A DNA stretch of 64,000 nucleotides, taken from contig JAKJFO010000002.1 in NCBI GenBank assembly GCA_022704885.1, forward strand, positions 1 to 64,000. Direction: 5' to 3'. The position numbers and the translations under genes are program-made. How positions within the stretch are numbered: the stretch's first letter is position 1; each line of letters begins with the position of its first letter. The notes beneath the pieces were generated by a model. That model was not told where the DNA came from, ran no database searches, and saw only the letters and a list, made by a program, of their open reading frames with translations. Positions 47,712-57,270 of the stretch are shown in pieces. Source of the stretch: Candidatus Rifleibacteriota bacterium. GTDB taxonomy: Bacteria > Riflebacteria > Ozemobacteria > Ozemobacterales > Ozemobacteraceae.

Positions 47712-49304
47712 TTAATTACCGCTCACGCCGAGGGTTCCCTGTCCCGACTGCTCAGTCGAAGCTGGAGCAGCTGGCTGTTCAGTGGTGGTCATTATGGTCA
47801 GACCGGCCTGAAAGCGCTCAAGTGTCGTGCCGATTCCCGGCCAGGTCTGCTCAGCTATCGCGGCGGCCTGACTGTGGTTCTTCAGATAATCGTCCCAGAC
47901 CTTGATGATATCGAGTGCGCCCTGCAGGCTGCCTGAACCCAGAGCAGCGTTGAATTTGGCAGCCGAATCGATGACCGTGGCCTGCAGCAGCTGCTTCATG
48001 TTGTCATCAGCGTCTTTTGGCAGGTTAATACCTGTAGCTTTGCTGATTTCAGCTGCAAGTGCCGGATTCTCTTTTGCAATTCTGCTCCACTTGTCAGCCA
48101 GTTCGACGGCTCTGGCGATATTGTTGTACCATTCTTCCGAACCCGGCTCGGCCTGCGCAAATTTTTCGCTGCACACGCCATGCTCGGCCAGATCTCTTCT
48201 GAAAGAATCGACATTTTCACTGCTGATCGTCGGGTCGACGCCTGCAAGCTGCGTGCGTGCAGCTACCAGATTGGCCACTGCCTGTGCCTTGTCGAAACCG
48301 AAATTCAAATCGCGACAGAGTGCATCACCGTATTCACCGGCAAAAATCGCTTCCCATTTCGTAATCAAAGCGATGGCGTCGGCCAGGCGGCCCTCGGCTA
48401 CCGCTCTTTCGTAGGCCTTAACATCGAAAGCCCAGAGTTGAACGTATGTCGCCACATTGAAAACAGCTTTCCAGTTGGTCTTGTCAGTAGCTTTTCCTCC
48501 GTCGAAGGCGTTGAAAAGGTATTGCATCGCCGAAGCCCGTTTCGGATTGTCTTTTTCAAAAGCAAGCCATTTTTCGACAAGTGCGAATGCCTTGGTCGCG
48601 TCGCCCGTTCTGACCGCTTCACGCCATTCAGCATGATCTCTTTCGAATTCTTTCATGTCAGTCACGGTAGTCTGCGGATCGACTCCGGCAAATGAGTTGA
48701 AAGCTTCGGGAATCGGGCTGTTCGTGGCGTTCCAGGCCGAAACCACTCTTTGCCAGCCGGCACTGACTCTGGCGGCCTCTTCATGCTTGCCCTCTCTGGC
48801 AAGGCGGCTGTATTCTTCGGCAGCGACAGCATAGGTTCTCATGATGCCATCTTTGATGGCCTGATCCATTACCTGCCTCATCACTGCAACCGACGAATTG
48901 TTGGCGGCGGCAAATTCTTCAAAAATCGCAGGATTGTCGCGGAAATAGCTCTGTATGCCAATTGCAAATTCTGCCGCCTTGACCGAATCCGTGATCATCA
49001 GAGAATTAAAATCATTGCAGATCACGCCGCAGGCTTCACGATAGACATTGTTCAGAACTGCGGTAAGCGATTCTTTTGTCACACCCTCACCGGCAGCAGC
49101 GGCGACTCCGGCTGCATCCTGACCGGCATACTCTACCCATTTTCTGGTTACATTGACCGCCGCGGCATAATTCTTCGGCGTCGAATTCATATATTCCTGA
49201 TACAGCGAATAATCAGCGGCCCACTGGTCAGCCGTTACCGCTGCCCCTGCCATACTCGTTACCAACAGACACAAAACCAATACACACAATAGTCTTTTTC
49301 CCAT
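47712..49304 (-). CDS. Exported helical-repeat protein ending in TLGVSG
   Basis: A 530-residue secreted protein of no known family. Signal peptide MGKRLLCVLVLCLLVTSMAGA, then about five helical repeats of 80-100 residues with a recurring A-x-A-L-V/I-x-K-W-x-x-F/Y pattern (for example AFALVEKWLAFEKDNP, DAIALITKWEAIF, GALDIIKVWDDYL). The last residues, GTLGVSGN, nearly match the C-terminus of the FecR protein encoded just upstream (STLGVSGY). The ATG at 49304 has a GGAGG site four bases away; the frame is open 25 codons further up without a ribosome site. It is probably transcribed with the sigma/FecR genes. Confidence 0.78.
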   Translation of the reverse strand: MGKRLLCVLVLCLLVTSMAGAAVTADQWAADYSLYQEYMNSTPKNYAAAVNVTRKWVEYAGQDAAGVAAAAGEGVTKESLTAVLNNVYREACGVICNDFNSLMITDSVKAAEFAIGIQSYFRDNPAIFEEFAAANNSSVAVMRQVMDQAIKDGIMRTYAVAAEEYSRLAREGKHEEAARVSAGWQRVVSAWNATNSPIPEAFNSFAGVDPQTTVTDMKEFERDHAEWREAVRTGDATKAFALVEKWLAFEKDNPKRASAMQYLFNAFDGGKATDKTNWKAVFNVATYVQLWAFDVKAYERAVAEGRLADAIALITKWEAIFAGEYGDALCRDLNFGFDKAQAVANLVAARTQLAGVDPTISSENVDSFRRDLAEHGVCSEKFAQAEPGSEEWYNNIARAVELADKWSRIAKENPALAAEISKATGINLPKDADDNMKQLLQATVIDSAAKFNAALGSGSLQGALDIIKVWDDYLKNHSQAAAIAEQTWPGIGTTLERFQAGLTIMTTTEQPAAPASTEQSGQGTLGVSGN

Positions 49305-49386
49305 ACTTCCTCCTGTGAAATTGATTCCAACTTTAATTCCATAAACCATCAGACAGTCTCCTGAAGTCTTTCGCTTCAAGTGCTGA

Positions 49387-50517
49387 CTAATACCCTGAGA
49401 CTCCCAATGTTGAATTAGATGCCCCTGTTGTCACATCTTCATTTCCCGACTGCCCTTCTTCTGACCCCTCTGTTTCGTCGAATTCAGGCAAAACATCTTC
49501 GATGTCAGCTTCTTCCGGCGCGCTGTCAGGTTCAGACGAAATCTGTTTCGTTGCGGAAGCCGGATACACGTCCATCGCCTCGAATGTTTGCGAAGAAACT
49601 TCATCACCCACGACCTTGTCATAATCCTGCAGGGGCTCAGGAACTGGCTGAAGCCTTTTCAGATCCATGAGCGCAGTCACCGCTTCCCGGCCGATCTCTT
49701 TCATATCGAGAACCTTGCCGGAACTGGCGATCAGCAGAAGCTGACCAGCCCTCAGAACATTGCTTCCATCAGCTTTTGACCTGAATTCTACAACCCCTTC
49801 CGAGACTCCGATGAAACTTGTGTCAGTTCCGATTTCCTGAACGAAAACTGTCCCAAGAACTGCAGTCAAGCCTAATGGTGTAGTTACTTCAATTGGAACT
49901 GGCGGAGCAAGAGGTTTGACTTTAAAAAGCACACGTCCCTGCTGCTGATAACCTGAACAGTTGCTGTCGCTTAGCTGAAAATGCGCATCTGGCCCGAGCG
50001 AAACCGTTGAACCCGAAGGAAATGTCAGCTCTACCTCAGCAAATTTGCGGGTTCTTACCGAATCACCTTTTGCAAGTGTATCTGAAACCGCTGCCAGAAC
50101 ATAATCAGGGGCTCCGGCAAGATGCTTTTCAACTTCCCGGTCGAGTCTGGTAATTGTGGCTAACGCCTCTGCAACAGTTGCGCTCTGGCTTCTTCCAGAC
50201 GAGCCCGGCCTGACGTAGAAAACTGCCAGAATCAGAAAGCTGACGAGAGACAGCAAAGCCAGTTTCCAGACGACCGGCAAAGCACTACCAGACTTTTCCT
50301 CTCTGACGTGGCACTGCATTATCACCTTTTTCTTAATATCTGGAATGGCAGCCTTCATACCGGCAGGCAATCGTGCAAAAGACTGCTCTGCCAGTCTTTT
50401 CAAAAGAGCTGAACAAACCCGGCAGCTGTCGACATGCTCCCGCAGTTCCGTCGGGAGATTGACCAACCCTGCTTCAGGACAGTTTTCCAGCCACTCTCGG
50501 AATTTATGACAACTCAT
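49387..50517 (-). CDS. FecR-domain anti-sigma factor
   Basis: Membrane-bound regulator of the ECF sigma factor encoded just upstream. The N-terminal HVDSCRVCSALL segment is a zinc-binding anti-sigma motif. One membrane helix lies at about 84-102; the periplasmic FecR domain follows (SVRTRKFAEVELTFPSGSTVSL, TTPLGLTAVLGTVFVQE). The C-terminal 100 residues are acidic and end in STLGVSGY. Its start overlaps the sigma gene by 14 bases, and GGAGG sits inside the sigma coding region, so expression is coupled. Length 376 residues. Confidence 0.88.
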   Translation of the reverse strand: MSCHKFREWLENCPEAGLVNLPTELREHVDSCRVCSALLKRLAEQSFARLPAGMKAAIPDIKKKVIMQCHVREEKSGSALPVVWKLALLSLVSFLILAVFYVRPGSSGRSQSATVAEALATITRLDREVEKHLAGAPDYVLAAVSDTLAKGDSVRTRKFAEVELTFPSGSTVSLGPDAHFQLSDSNCSGYQQQGRVLFKVKPLAPPVPIEVTTPLGLTAVLGTVFVQEIGTDTSFIGVSEGVVEFRSKADGSNVLRAGQLLLIASSGKVLDMKEIGREAVTALMDLKRLQPVPEPLQDYDKVVGDEVSSQTFEAMDVYPASATKQISSEPDSAPEEADIEDVLPEFDETEGSEEGQSGNEDVTTGASNSTLGVSGY

Positions 50518-51043
50518 CCGGATTGTCCTCCTGAAGGCGCTTCAGCGAACGACAAACTACATTTCTCAGAGTACCCGGCGCCATACCGGTAATTTCTGCA
50601 ATTTCCTCATATGATAAGCTTTCCAGAAATCTCAACTGCAATATTTCGCGATCTCTTGCCGGCAACCCCTGCAACAGTTCCGGCGCTTTGCCCGGGCCTT
50701 CTTGAGGCTGAGCGGCCGGCTCTTCAATTTCCTGACTGTCGAATGAAAATGTCTTGAGCTTTTTCTTACGATAACAATCGATCAAGGTCCGCCGGGCAAT
50801 GGTAAAAAACCAGCTTTCAAACCTTCCTGACGACCTGTAACTGCCGAGAGCCTTAAAAATTTTGACCAGTATATCCTGCGTAATGTCTTTCGCCTCTTCC
50901 TGGCTTTTGACAAAAAGAACCACATAACGCATCAGCCTCTCAATGTAACGATCGAAAAGAACGTCAAGCATCTTTTTCTCGCCCCGGACTATTCTGGCAA
51001 CGAGCAGCTCGTCAGTAATTCTATGATTCTCGACAGACGCCAT
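50504..51043 (-). CDS. ECF-type RNA polymerase sigma factor
   Basis: A 179-residue sigma-70 family protein of group 4. Region 2 is recognisable in KDITQDILVKIFKAL and SWFFTIARRTLIDCYRKK, and region 4 in LSYEEIAEITGMAPGTLRNVVCRSLKRL. The gene directly after it encodes its probable FecR/zinc-finger anti-sigma. The minor pseudopilin triad ends 57 bases upstream on the same strand, so it may belong to the same transcription unit or to its regulon. No good ribosome site precedes the ATG. Confidence 0.93.
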   Translation of the reverse strand: MASVENHRITDELLVARIVRGEKKMLDVLFDRYIERLMRYVVLFVKSQEEAKDITQDILVKIFKALGSYRSSGRFESWFFTIARRTLIDCYRKKKLKTFSFDSQEIEEPAAQPQEGPGKAPELLQGLPARDREILQLRFLESLSYEEIAEITGMAPGTLRNVVCRSLKRLQEDNPDELS

Positions 51044-51100
51044 AGTTTCAGTTGTTTCTAATTGTTAAGACGATATTCATGTAAATTTGTCACTGTAAAT

Positions 51101-51853
51101 TCATGGAGTGCCCAAAGCCGTGGCTCCAGCCATCGACAGAGGAACACCCAGCGCCGTGTTGCCGGTCAGCTGTATCATTCCGCCTTGAAACAGCTTAATC
51201 GGAGCTCCCGGCGCATATTCAGCGAACATGTAATTCGGGCACCAGAGGTCACCCGGGCTGACTGTACCCGATGCAGGCACATAAGGAGAATACACGCTGA
51301 CCGTTGTCGCCAGCAGTTCGCTGCCTTTGCTTTCCATGACCAGACGAACTTTTTTCAGGCTGGCAGAATTGGCTGCGTTGTTGATTGGCGCGCCGGTCGC
51401 GTCGAGCAGGTCGATGCGAAAGCTGGCCAGCATTCCCTGCAGGTAATTTCGCTGCAGAACCGGCCCGACTTCGCAAGTTCGCATTACCCCGAAAAGACTG
51501 CCGGCCGGGGCATCTGCCGGCTGCTTCTGGTATGTGATTTTTTCGACAAGGGGGCGGCCGTTCACATCTATGCCATATACTTTGTTGAATTCAAGCTTTG
51601 CTGTATGACCGGAGGCATCGTAACTGATCGATGGAACCGGTATGTTATCAGCGCCGGCGAATATCAGAGTGCGCAGATCCTGTTTGAGCACCGCTATCAG
51701 CCGCGATTTTTCCTGCAGTATCGACAGGTTGTCGTAGCCTCTGGCCGCGCCGGTAAAAGCGCCGCTCAGAAGTTTAAGCACCACTGCCATGACGATTGCC
51801 GTCACCAGAGTGACTATCATCATTTCGATCATGGTGAATGCTCTTTTTTTCAT
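51101..51853 (-). CDS. Type IV prepilin-like (PilW/GspJ type) minor pseudopilin, third triad
   Basis: A 250-residue prepilin-like protein: MKKRA followed by FTMIEMMIVTLVTAIVMAVV. The residue before the cut is Ala instead of Gly, which prepilin peptidase accepts in some pilins; Glu+5 is present. One base separates its ATG from the stop of the gene before it. Large head domain of about 220 residues ending TALGTP. Confidence 0.85.
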   Translation of the reverse strand: MKKRAFTMIEMMIVTLVTAIVMAVVLKLLSGAFTGAARGYDNLSILQEKSRLIAVLKQDLRTLIFAGADNIPVPSISYDASGHTAKLEFNKVYGIDVNGRPLVEKITYQKQPADAPAGSLFGVMRTCEVGPVLQRNYLQGMLASFRIDLLDATGAPINNAANSASLKKVRLVMESKGSELLATTVSVYSPYVPASGTVSPGDLWCPNYMFAEYAPGAPIKLFQGGMIQLTGNTALGVPLSMAGATALGTP

Positions 51854-51854
51854 A

Positions 51855-52316
51855 TCAGTAGCGCCCCTTCAACGTTATCAGCTGAATGCGCCGGTTACGC
51901 GCGCCCCAGCTGACGGTAACCGCAATGCGCAACATGGCCGAATCTTTGACCAGCATACCTGAAACAGGGTAAGAATCGACAAATACATGCGTCGAAAACT
52001 CCGGCGGCAGTGGCCTACTGCTCATGCCGTGCTGGTTTCCGCTCAAAGCAGCCGTAGCGAATGGATCAGGCGCAAAAACACCATTATTGAACGTTACCTC
52101 GGCATCCATAAGACATAGCTGGTCGAACGGCAGCGCCTGCAACGCCTCGATCAGCTCAGAGGCAAAGTTCACCGAAGTGACTTCTTCGAGAGTAGCCCGG
52201 GTATTCTGATGTGATGCCGAGTACGTCGACAAAATCGGCAGCAGCGCCAGCCCGATTACAACCAGCGCCAGCACAAGTTCTATATAGCTGAATGCACTCG
52301 TCGGGTTTCTGGTCAT
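51855..52316 (-). CDS. Type IV prepilin-like (PilV/GspI type) minor pseudopilin, third triad
   Basis: A 153-residue prepilin-like protein: MTRNPTSA, then FSYIELVLALVVIGLALLPI, with Glu+5 and Ala at the -1 position. The start overlaps the end of the large upstream gene by four bases (ATGA). Its small head has conserved-looking Val/Thr strands near the end. Confidence 0.83.
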   Translation of the reverse strand: MTRNPTSAFSYIELVLALVVIGLALLPILSTYSASHQNTRATLEEVTSVNFASELIEALQALPFDQLCLMDAEVTFNNGVFAPDPFATAALSGNQHGMSSRPLPPEFSTHVFVDSYPVSGMLVKDSAMLRIAVTVSWGARNRRIQLITLKGRY

Positions 52317-55042
52317 GGCTGATCCGCCTTTTCATCTGCCCAGTAAACCAGCGATTTGCCGAGATGAACACGAATACCGGCCGAATAGCGGTCGGGATCG
52401 ATCGCGTTGAACTTTTCGTTCCAGACAATTGTCTGCCTCTGGGATCCTGAGCCAGGATATCCATGAAACAACGACGAAGCATTCTTATTGAAGTCGAGAT
52501 AACTGACGGCAGCGCCGCCGACGATGTGTATCGCGCCGGCGGCCGCTCGACGCAGGGTTCCGGACGAGATGAAAAAGGCTTCATAGCGACCAGGCCTGAA
52601 ATGAATATCTTTACCTTCGACTGCGGTGGCGATGACCAGACTGTCCTGCGGATTCTGCATTCGAAGAGAACTTTCGAGCAGTATCTCGCCACCGGAAGCG
52701 ATCAGCATGCCGCCATTACGCACGATTATTTCGTTACCGCCGCCTGCACTCAGCTTTATCTGGTCGTTGAGAACGGTCACCACGCCGCCGCGCAGATCGA
52801 GAACGGTTTTGCCGTTTTCTTCGAAAAGAAAATTTTCAGTAAAAATCTGGGAAGAAGATGCTACGAAAGTCGTTTTCTGACGCAGGTCATAGCCGGTGCC
52901 GCCATTGCCGGCATTTGCGGCGGCCGGCAACGAAAAGGCCGGAGAAAATGGCCAGAGAACGCCGAGCGAGCCAAGCGCCAGCTGGCGACCGGCGGTATCT
53001 TTGATAGATATGCATTCACCACTGATACCACGCCCATTCTGCGAGCTGTCAGGATTCTTGTAAAAGAAACTGTTGCCAAAATCAGCGACCGACCCCGAAA
53101 TCGGCACGCCGCTGCTGCTGTCAGCTCCATGCAGAACGTCGGCCAGCTGTGCCGGCAATGTCTTTAGTCGCAAAGGCGGATCGCTTGGCGCATTGCCGCC
53201 TGGCACAAACAGGCTCACGGCAGTTCCCCGCATGTTGTCGTTGATCATCTGTTCAAAAACAATCATACCGGGATAAACCAGCATTTTCGTCATTATGATG
53301 TCGCAGATTTCAAGCGGATTGCCGATCTTTTCGAAGATATTGGTGTAGACATTGTAGGCAACCTTGGCAAAATCTGCTGTAGCTGTTCCGATATCGTCAT
53401 CGACCCGCCCCCAGACAGGGTAATTTGCCCAACCCACCCTGTCGTTGCCGAATTCAAGAGAGAAGTTCGGAGGATTGACCTGGCGATTGGCATTGATCGG
53501 GAAGTATGGGAAAAAATATTTGACCGGCTTAACCGCATTGACCGGGCTGTCGAGCTGACGCAGCCAGTCTCCGGGCGGGGTCTGGTCCAGTGCTGTCTTC
53601 ATGTCATCGTCGATCTGCGCGATATTGCCAACCTGCAAAAATCGCAGCCAGGCGCCCAGCATGATGGTAGGCGAGCGGCGGTCAGCTATCTGCGAAGAAC
53701 TGAGCGGAAACATGTCGCCCATCGGCAATATCAGAGAAGAATGTACCGACTCAAGACTCGCCGCAGTATCGCCCACCTGATGCTGCGGATGCTCGTAATA
53801 GCTGACGAGCAGGTGATACAATGACACCGCTTCAAGCAGTTCGCGACTCATCGACATCAGACCGAACCTCGTCTGCCAGGCCATCCAGCCGCGCAGATTC
53901 GTGCCATCGCCGTCGACCAGACCTGAGGCCGGCATATTTATACCACCGCTGTTCGGAAAAAAGTTGCTCCAGGGCGGGCTGGTCGGCGAATCGTCGCGCA
54001 GCAGATAATAAAGCTTGCTGCGGTCAGAAAGCATGTAACTGCCGCCGTAAAAGAGATGAAATTTGTTCTGAAAAGCAGATGGCAGGGTTGCGTGATTGGC
54101 GGCGATCTTTACATCGCCATGCATAGGCTGAAAAATGTAGTATTGCAGAGGGCCGCTGTCGGGGCTGCGGCCAAAAAACACCCAGCCGCGCTTGAGCAGG
54201 TCGATACTGGCCCAGTCTGTCGGAATCGGTGGAGCCACCGAATCTTCGGGAATGGCAGACGTATTGCATACCCTGTTTTCGTCATCCGAATGATGAATAA
54301 GCGTCAGCGGGTTGTTAAGGGCATTTGAATCTGGCTCGACAAAGCCGAACGAGTCGAGAAAAGGCGGACTCACGCGCGATGAATTGCGCAACCGGTTCCA
54401 GTCGTAGTCGATTCCGTTCTTTTTCTCTCTGACAAATAGAGTGAATTTGCCGAACACGCTCGGCAGAATGTTGATCGCCTTGATGTCGCGCACGACCACG
54501 AACTTGCGGCGAAAGCCACGAAAATCAGCTTCGATTTCTGCCTTGAGCAGCCCGAAAACATCAGTCGGATCAGGGTATATCTGCCCCTGCGTCTTGGGGT
54601 CAAAAGCGGCTGGCGGCACCGCGACCGGCGTAAAAAGCGGGGTTATGCCAGACAGGGTCAGCGTGACCTTTTTAATGACTTCGATTCCATCGTAACTGTC
54701 GCGCAGAAAATTGATAAAAGGCAGCTGCGTCGCTGTCAACTGCATACTGACCGTATCGGGAGCAGAAGTTCCCGTATCGCGCAACCTCGCGAAGATAAGA
54801 TTGGCCGGATCTTCAGGGTTGTCCTGCAGCCAGCGGAAAGCCTCTTCGGCGACTCCTTCGGAGGCCTTGGTTACCAGATCGTTCCAGTAAACGCGATGCG
54901 CGCGCAGAGCTTCCTGCCTGACATGTGACTGATAGGCCACAACCATGACGATCATGATCGGAATCAGAACCGCCGCCAGCCCCAGCATAAAGCCTCTATT
55001 ACCGGACTTTACCCCTCTTAAATCCGCCAGTAAACGATCCAA
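52313..55042 (-). CDS. PilX/GspK-like large pseudopilin-associated protein, third triad
   Basis: A 909-residue protein with a basic N-terminus and a pilin-type membrane helix (about 16-40, NRGFMLGLAAVLIPIMIVMVV), then a very large extracytoplasmic part that is rich in beta strands near its end. It lacks Glu+5. The start codon is TTG with GAGG nine bases upstream; starting at the first in-frame ATG would remove the basic leader. First gene of the third triad. Divergent from the amidohydrolase gene; the 228-base gap (55043-55270) must hold both promoters, none of which is convincing by eye. Confidence 0.76.
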   Translation of the reverse strand: MDRLLADLRGVKSGNRGFMLGLAAVLIPIMIVMVVAYQSHVRQEALRAHRVYWNDLVTKASEGVAEEAFRWLQDNPEDPANLIFARLRDTGTSAPDTVSMQLTATQLPFINFLRDSYDGIEVIKKVTLTLSGITPLFTPVAVPPAAFDPKTQGQIYPDPTDVFGLLKAEIEADFRGFRRKFVVVRDIKAINILPSVFGKFTLFVREKKNGIDYDWNRLRNSSRVSPPFLDSFGFVEPDSNALNNPLTLIHHSDDENRVCNTSAIPEDSVAPPIPTDWASIDLLKRGWVFFGRSPDSGPLQYYIFQPMHGDVKIAANHATLPSAFQNKFHLFYGGSYMLSDRSKLYYLLRDDSPTSPPWSNFFPNSGGINMPASGLVDGDGTNLRGWMAWQTRFGLMSMSRELLEAVSLYHLLVSYYEHPQHQVGDTAASLESVHSSLILPMGDMFPLSSSQIADRRSPTIMLGAWLRFLQVGNIAQIDDDMKTALDQTPPGDWLRQLDSPVNAVKPVKYFFPYFPINANRQVNPPNFSLEFGNDRVGWANYPVWGRVDDDIGTATADFAKVAYNVYTNIFEKIGNPLEICDIIMTKMLVYPGMIVFEQMINDNMRGTAVSLFVPGGNAPSDPPLRLKTLPAQLADVLHGADSSSGVPISGSVADFGNSFFYKNPDSSQNGRGISGECISIKDTAGRQLALGSLGVLWPFSPAFSLPAAANAGNGGTGYDLRQKTTFVASSSQIFTENFLFEENGKTVLDLRGGVVTVLNDQIKLSAGGGNEIIVRNGGMLIASGGEILLESSLRMQNPQDSLVIATAVEGKDIHFRPGRYEAFFISSGTLRRAAAGAIHIVGGAAVSYLDFNKNASSLFHGYPGSGSQRQTIVWNEKFNAIDPDRYSAGIRVHLGKSLVYWADEKADQP

Positions 55043-55270
55043 CCGGATACCTCATTCAAGAACGTTCTAACTTCTACCAGAATACTATAACGATAATTGT
55101 CGTAAAATGTCATCAAAATCGTCGGGGCAACGACAAAAGCCTGTCTAATCAGCTATTGCAAGACCGATGCTTCTCAACACACCCCCAATACCATATCGTT
55201 ACTGTGTACTGGATTTTAGTTGGAGTTACTGCTATCCTTTCTGCTAACTCAAAGGGAAAGGCCAAAATAG

Positions 55271-57241
55271 ATGAAAAAAGTAGACAAGCTGTTCAAGAAC
55301 GCTACAGTTCTCACTGTAGACGAAAAGTTCAATCAGTATTATCCCGGCGCGGTGGCCGTGTCAGGCGACTCGATTGTCGCAGTCGGCAGCCAGGAAGATA
55401 TCTGCAAGGAATATGAAGGCGCCGAAATCATGGATTGCCATGGTAAGATCCTGATGCCCGGCCTGATCAACGGTCACACGCATGTGCCGATGACTTTGCT
55501 GCGCGGTCTCTCAGACGACCTGCGCCTCGATGTCTGGCTGATGGGTTATATCATGCCGGTAGAACGTGAATTTGTTTCGCCCGAATTCGTCACTCTCGGC
55601 ACCAAACTCGCCTGCGCCGAAATGATCAGATGCGGCACCACCACCTTTGCCGACATGTATTATTTTGAGGAAGAAATCGCCAAAGCGACTGCCGACGCCG
55701 GCATGCGTGCCATCTGCGCCGAGAGCGTTCTCAAGTTTCCCTCACCTGATGCACAGTTTTACGAAGAAGCGCTTACCCGCACCCGCAGCTTCATCGAAGA
55801 ATGGAAAAATCACCCGCTCATCGTTCCGGCCATCGCTCCGCACGCACCGTATACCTGCACTCCTGAAATCCTGCAGGCCTGCTCAGCCATTGCACGTGAA
55901 TTCGACGTGCCGCTGATGATTCACATCGCTGAAACAGCTTTCGAAGTAGATCAGCTGCGCGAAGAACACGGCGTGCCGGTCGTTCCTTACCTCAAGCGCC
56001 ATCACCTGCTCGACGCCAAACTGATCGGTGCCCACCTCGTTCACATCGATGAGGGCGAAATCCGCGATCTGGCCAAGTATGGCTGTGGCGGCGTTCACAA
56101 CCCGTCTTCAAACCTCAAGCTAGCTTCGGGCGCGGCACCCGTTGCCAAGATGGTCGAACTCAACATGAACGTCGGCATCGGCACTGATGGCCCGGCTTCG
56201 AACAACGATCTCGACATGTTCGAAGAAATGCGCCTGACCTCGTTCCTGGCCAAACTCAAATCTGGCGACCCCACCACTCTGCCCGCCAAAACTGTAGTTT
56301 ACATGGCCACCCGCGGCGGCGCCAAAGCCCTGCACATGGACAAAATCACCGGTTCGATCGAACCCGGCAAGCGCGCAGACATCATTCTCGTCGACCTGCA
56401 GCCCGTACACAATGCGCCGCGATTCATGCGTGATCCAGACGGTGCTTACGCTCAAATCGTTTATGCCAGCAAATCAAATGACGTAACTCATGTCATGGTC
56501 AATGGCAAATGGCTGATGAAAGAACGCCAGCTGCTTACCGTCGATGAATCTTCACTGCTCGAAGAAGCCAAAGTATTCGCCGCCAAGGTCGATAAATTTT
56601 TGAGCGAACGCGAACAGTCACTGCTCTCCAAGCTCGTCGCCATCGGCGGCGCCACCCAGGAAGAAAGCTTCGAAGTGCAAACCAAGGTCAAGGTCGATGA
56701 TATCACCCCGATTCTCGAAAAAATCAACCTGCCCGAAATCGTTATCGAACAGAAGAAGCACTACAAGCAGTTCGACACCTATTTCAAGTTCAACAACAGC
56801 GACGAGATGATCCGCTATCGAGAAGACGAACTGCTTGACGAAAAAGGCAACGTCAAGAGCGTGCGCCCGCGCCTGACCATGATTGGCGACAGTAAGAGCG
56901 GCGTTCACCCCGAAAGCAAGGTTCTGCTCTCGCGCAGCCGCTACATCGCCCAGGCCGGCAATTCGCTGCGCTTCTACCGCGAATATTTCCGACCCGACTC
57001 GATGTTCGAAATTCAGAAAGACCGCCTGCGCTTCCACGTGCAGTTCAAGGGCATCAAGTTCTTCATCAACGTCGACACCATGGTACAGCCCGAAATCGGC
57101 AAATTCGTCGAAGTCAAGAGCAAGACCTGGAGCAAGATCGACGCCGAACAGAAAACCCGCCTGATCGCCTCCCTGCTCGCATTCCTCGGCCTCGAATCGC
57201 AGTCCGCCATCCATCAGGACTACCACGAACTCAAAAACTGA
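55271..57241 (+). CDS. Amidohydrolase (MTA/SAH deaminase type) fused to a CYTH-like domain
   Basis: Residues 1 to about 435 are a metal-dependent deaminase of the MTA/S-adenosylhomocysteine/guanine deaminase group: His69 and His71 (NGHTHVP), HAPYTC, His218 (HIAETA), His258 and Asp306 (GTDGPASNN). Residues 466-650 are an extra domain resembling the CYTH superfamily (triphosphatases, class IV adenylyl cyclase): a degenerate ExExK as E468-V-Q-T-K472, then MIRYRE, RPRLTMIGDSK, SRSRY and VEVKSKT strands with basic and acidic residues. Family enzymes are about 430-450 residues, so the 656-residue length is due to the fusion. The ribosome site GGAAAGG precedes the ATG. A bidirectional terminator follows. 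Confidence 0.85.
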   Translation: MKKVDKLFKNATVLTVDEKFNQYYPGAVAVSGDSIVAVGSQEDICKEYEGAEIMDCHGKILMPGLINGHTHVPMTLLRGLSDDLRLDVWLMGYIMPVEREFVSPEFVTLGTKLACAEMIRCGTTTFADMYYFEEEIAKATADAGMRAICAESVLKFPSPDAQFYEEALTRTRSFIEEWKNHPLIVPAIAPHAPYTCTPEILQACSAIAREFDVPLMIHIAETAFEVDQLREEHGVPVVPYLKRHHLLDAKLIGAHLVHIDEGEIRDLAKYGCGGVHNPSSNLKLASGAAPVAKMVELNMNVGIGTDGPASNNDLDMFEEMRLTSFLAKLKSGDPTTLPAKTVVYMATRGGAKALHMDKITGSIEPGKRADIILVDLQPVHNAPRFMRDPDGAYAQIVYASKSNDVTHVMVNGKWLMKERQLLTVDESSLLEEAKVFAAKVDKFLSEREQSLLSKLVAIGGATQEESFEVQTKVKVDDITPILEKINLPEIVIEQKKHYKQFDTYFKFNNSDEMIRYREDELLDEKGNVKSVRPRLTMIGDSKSGVHPESKVLLSRSRYIAQAGNSLRFYREYFRPDSMFEIQKDRLRFHVQFKGIKFFINVDTMVQPEIGKFVEVKSKTWSKIDAEQKTRLIASLLAFLGLESQSAIHQDYHELKN

Positions 57242-57270
57242 CCGAAAAATAAAATCAACAGGGAAATGAC

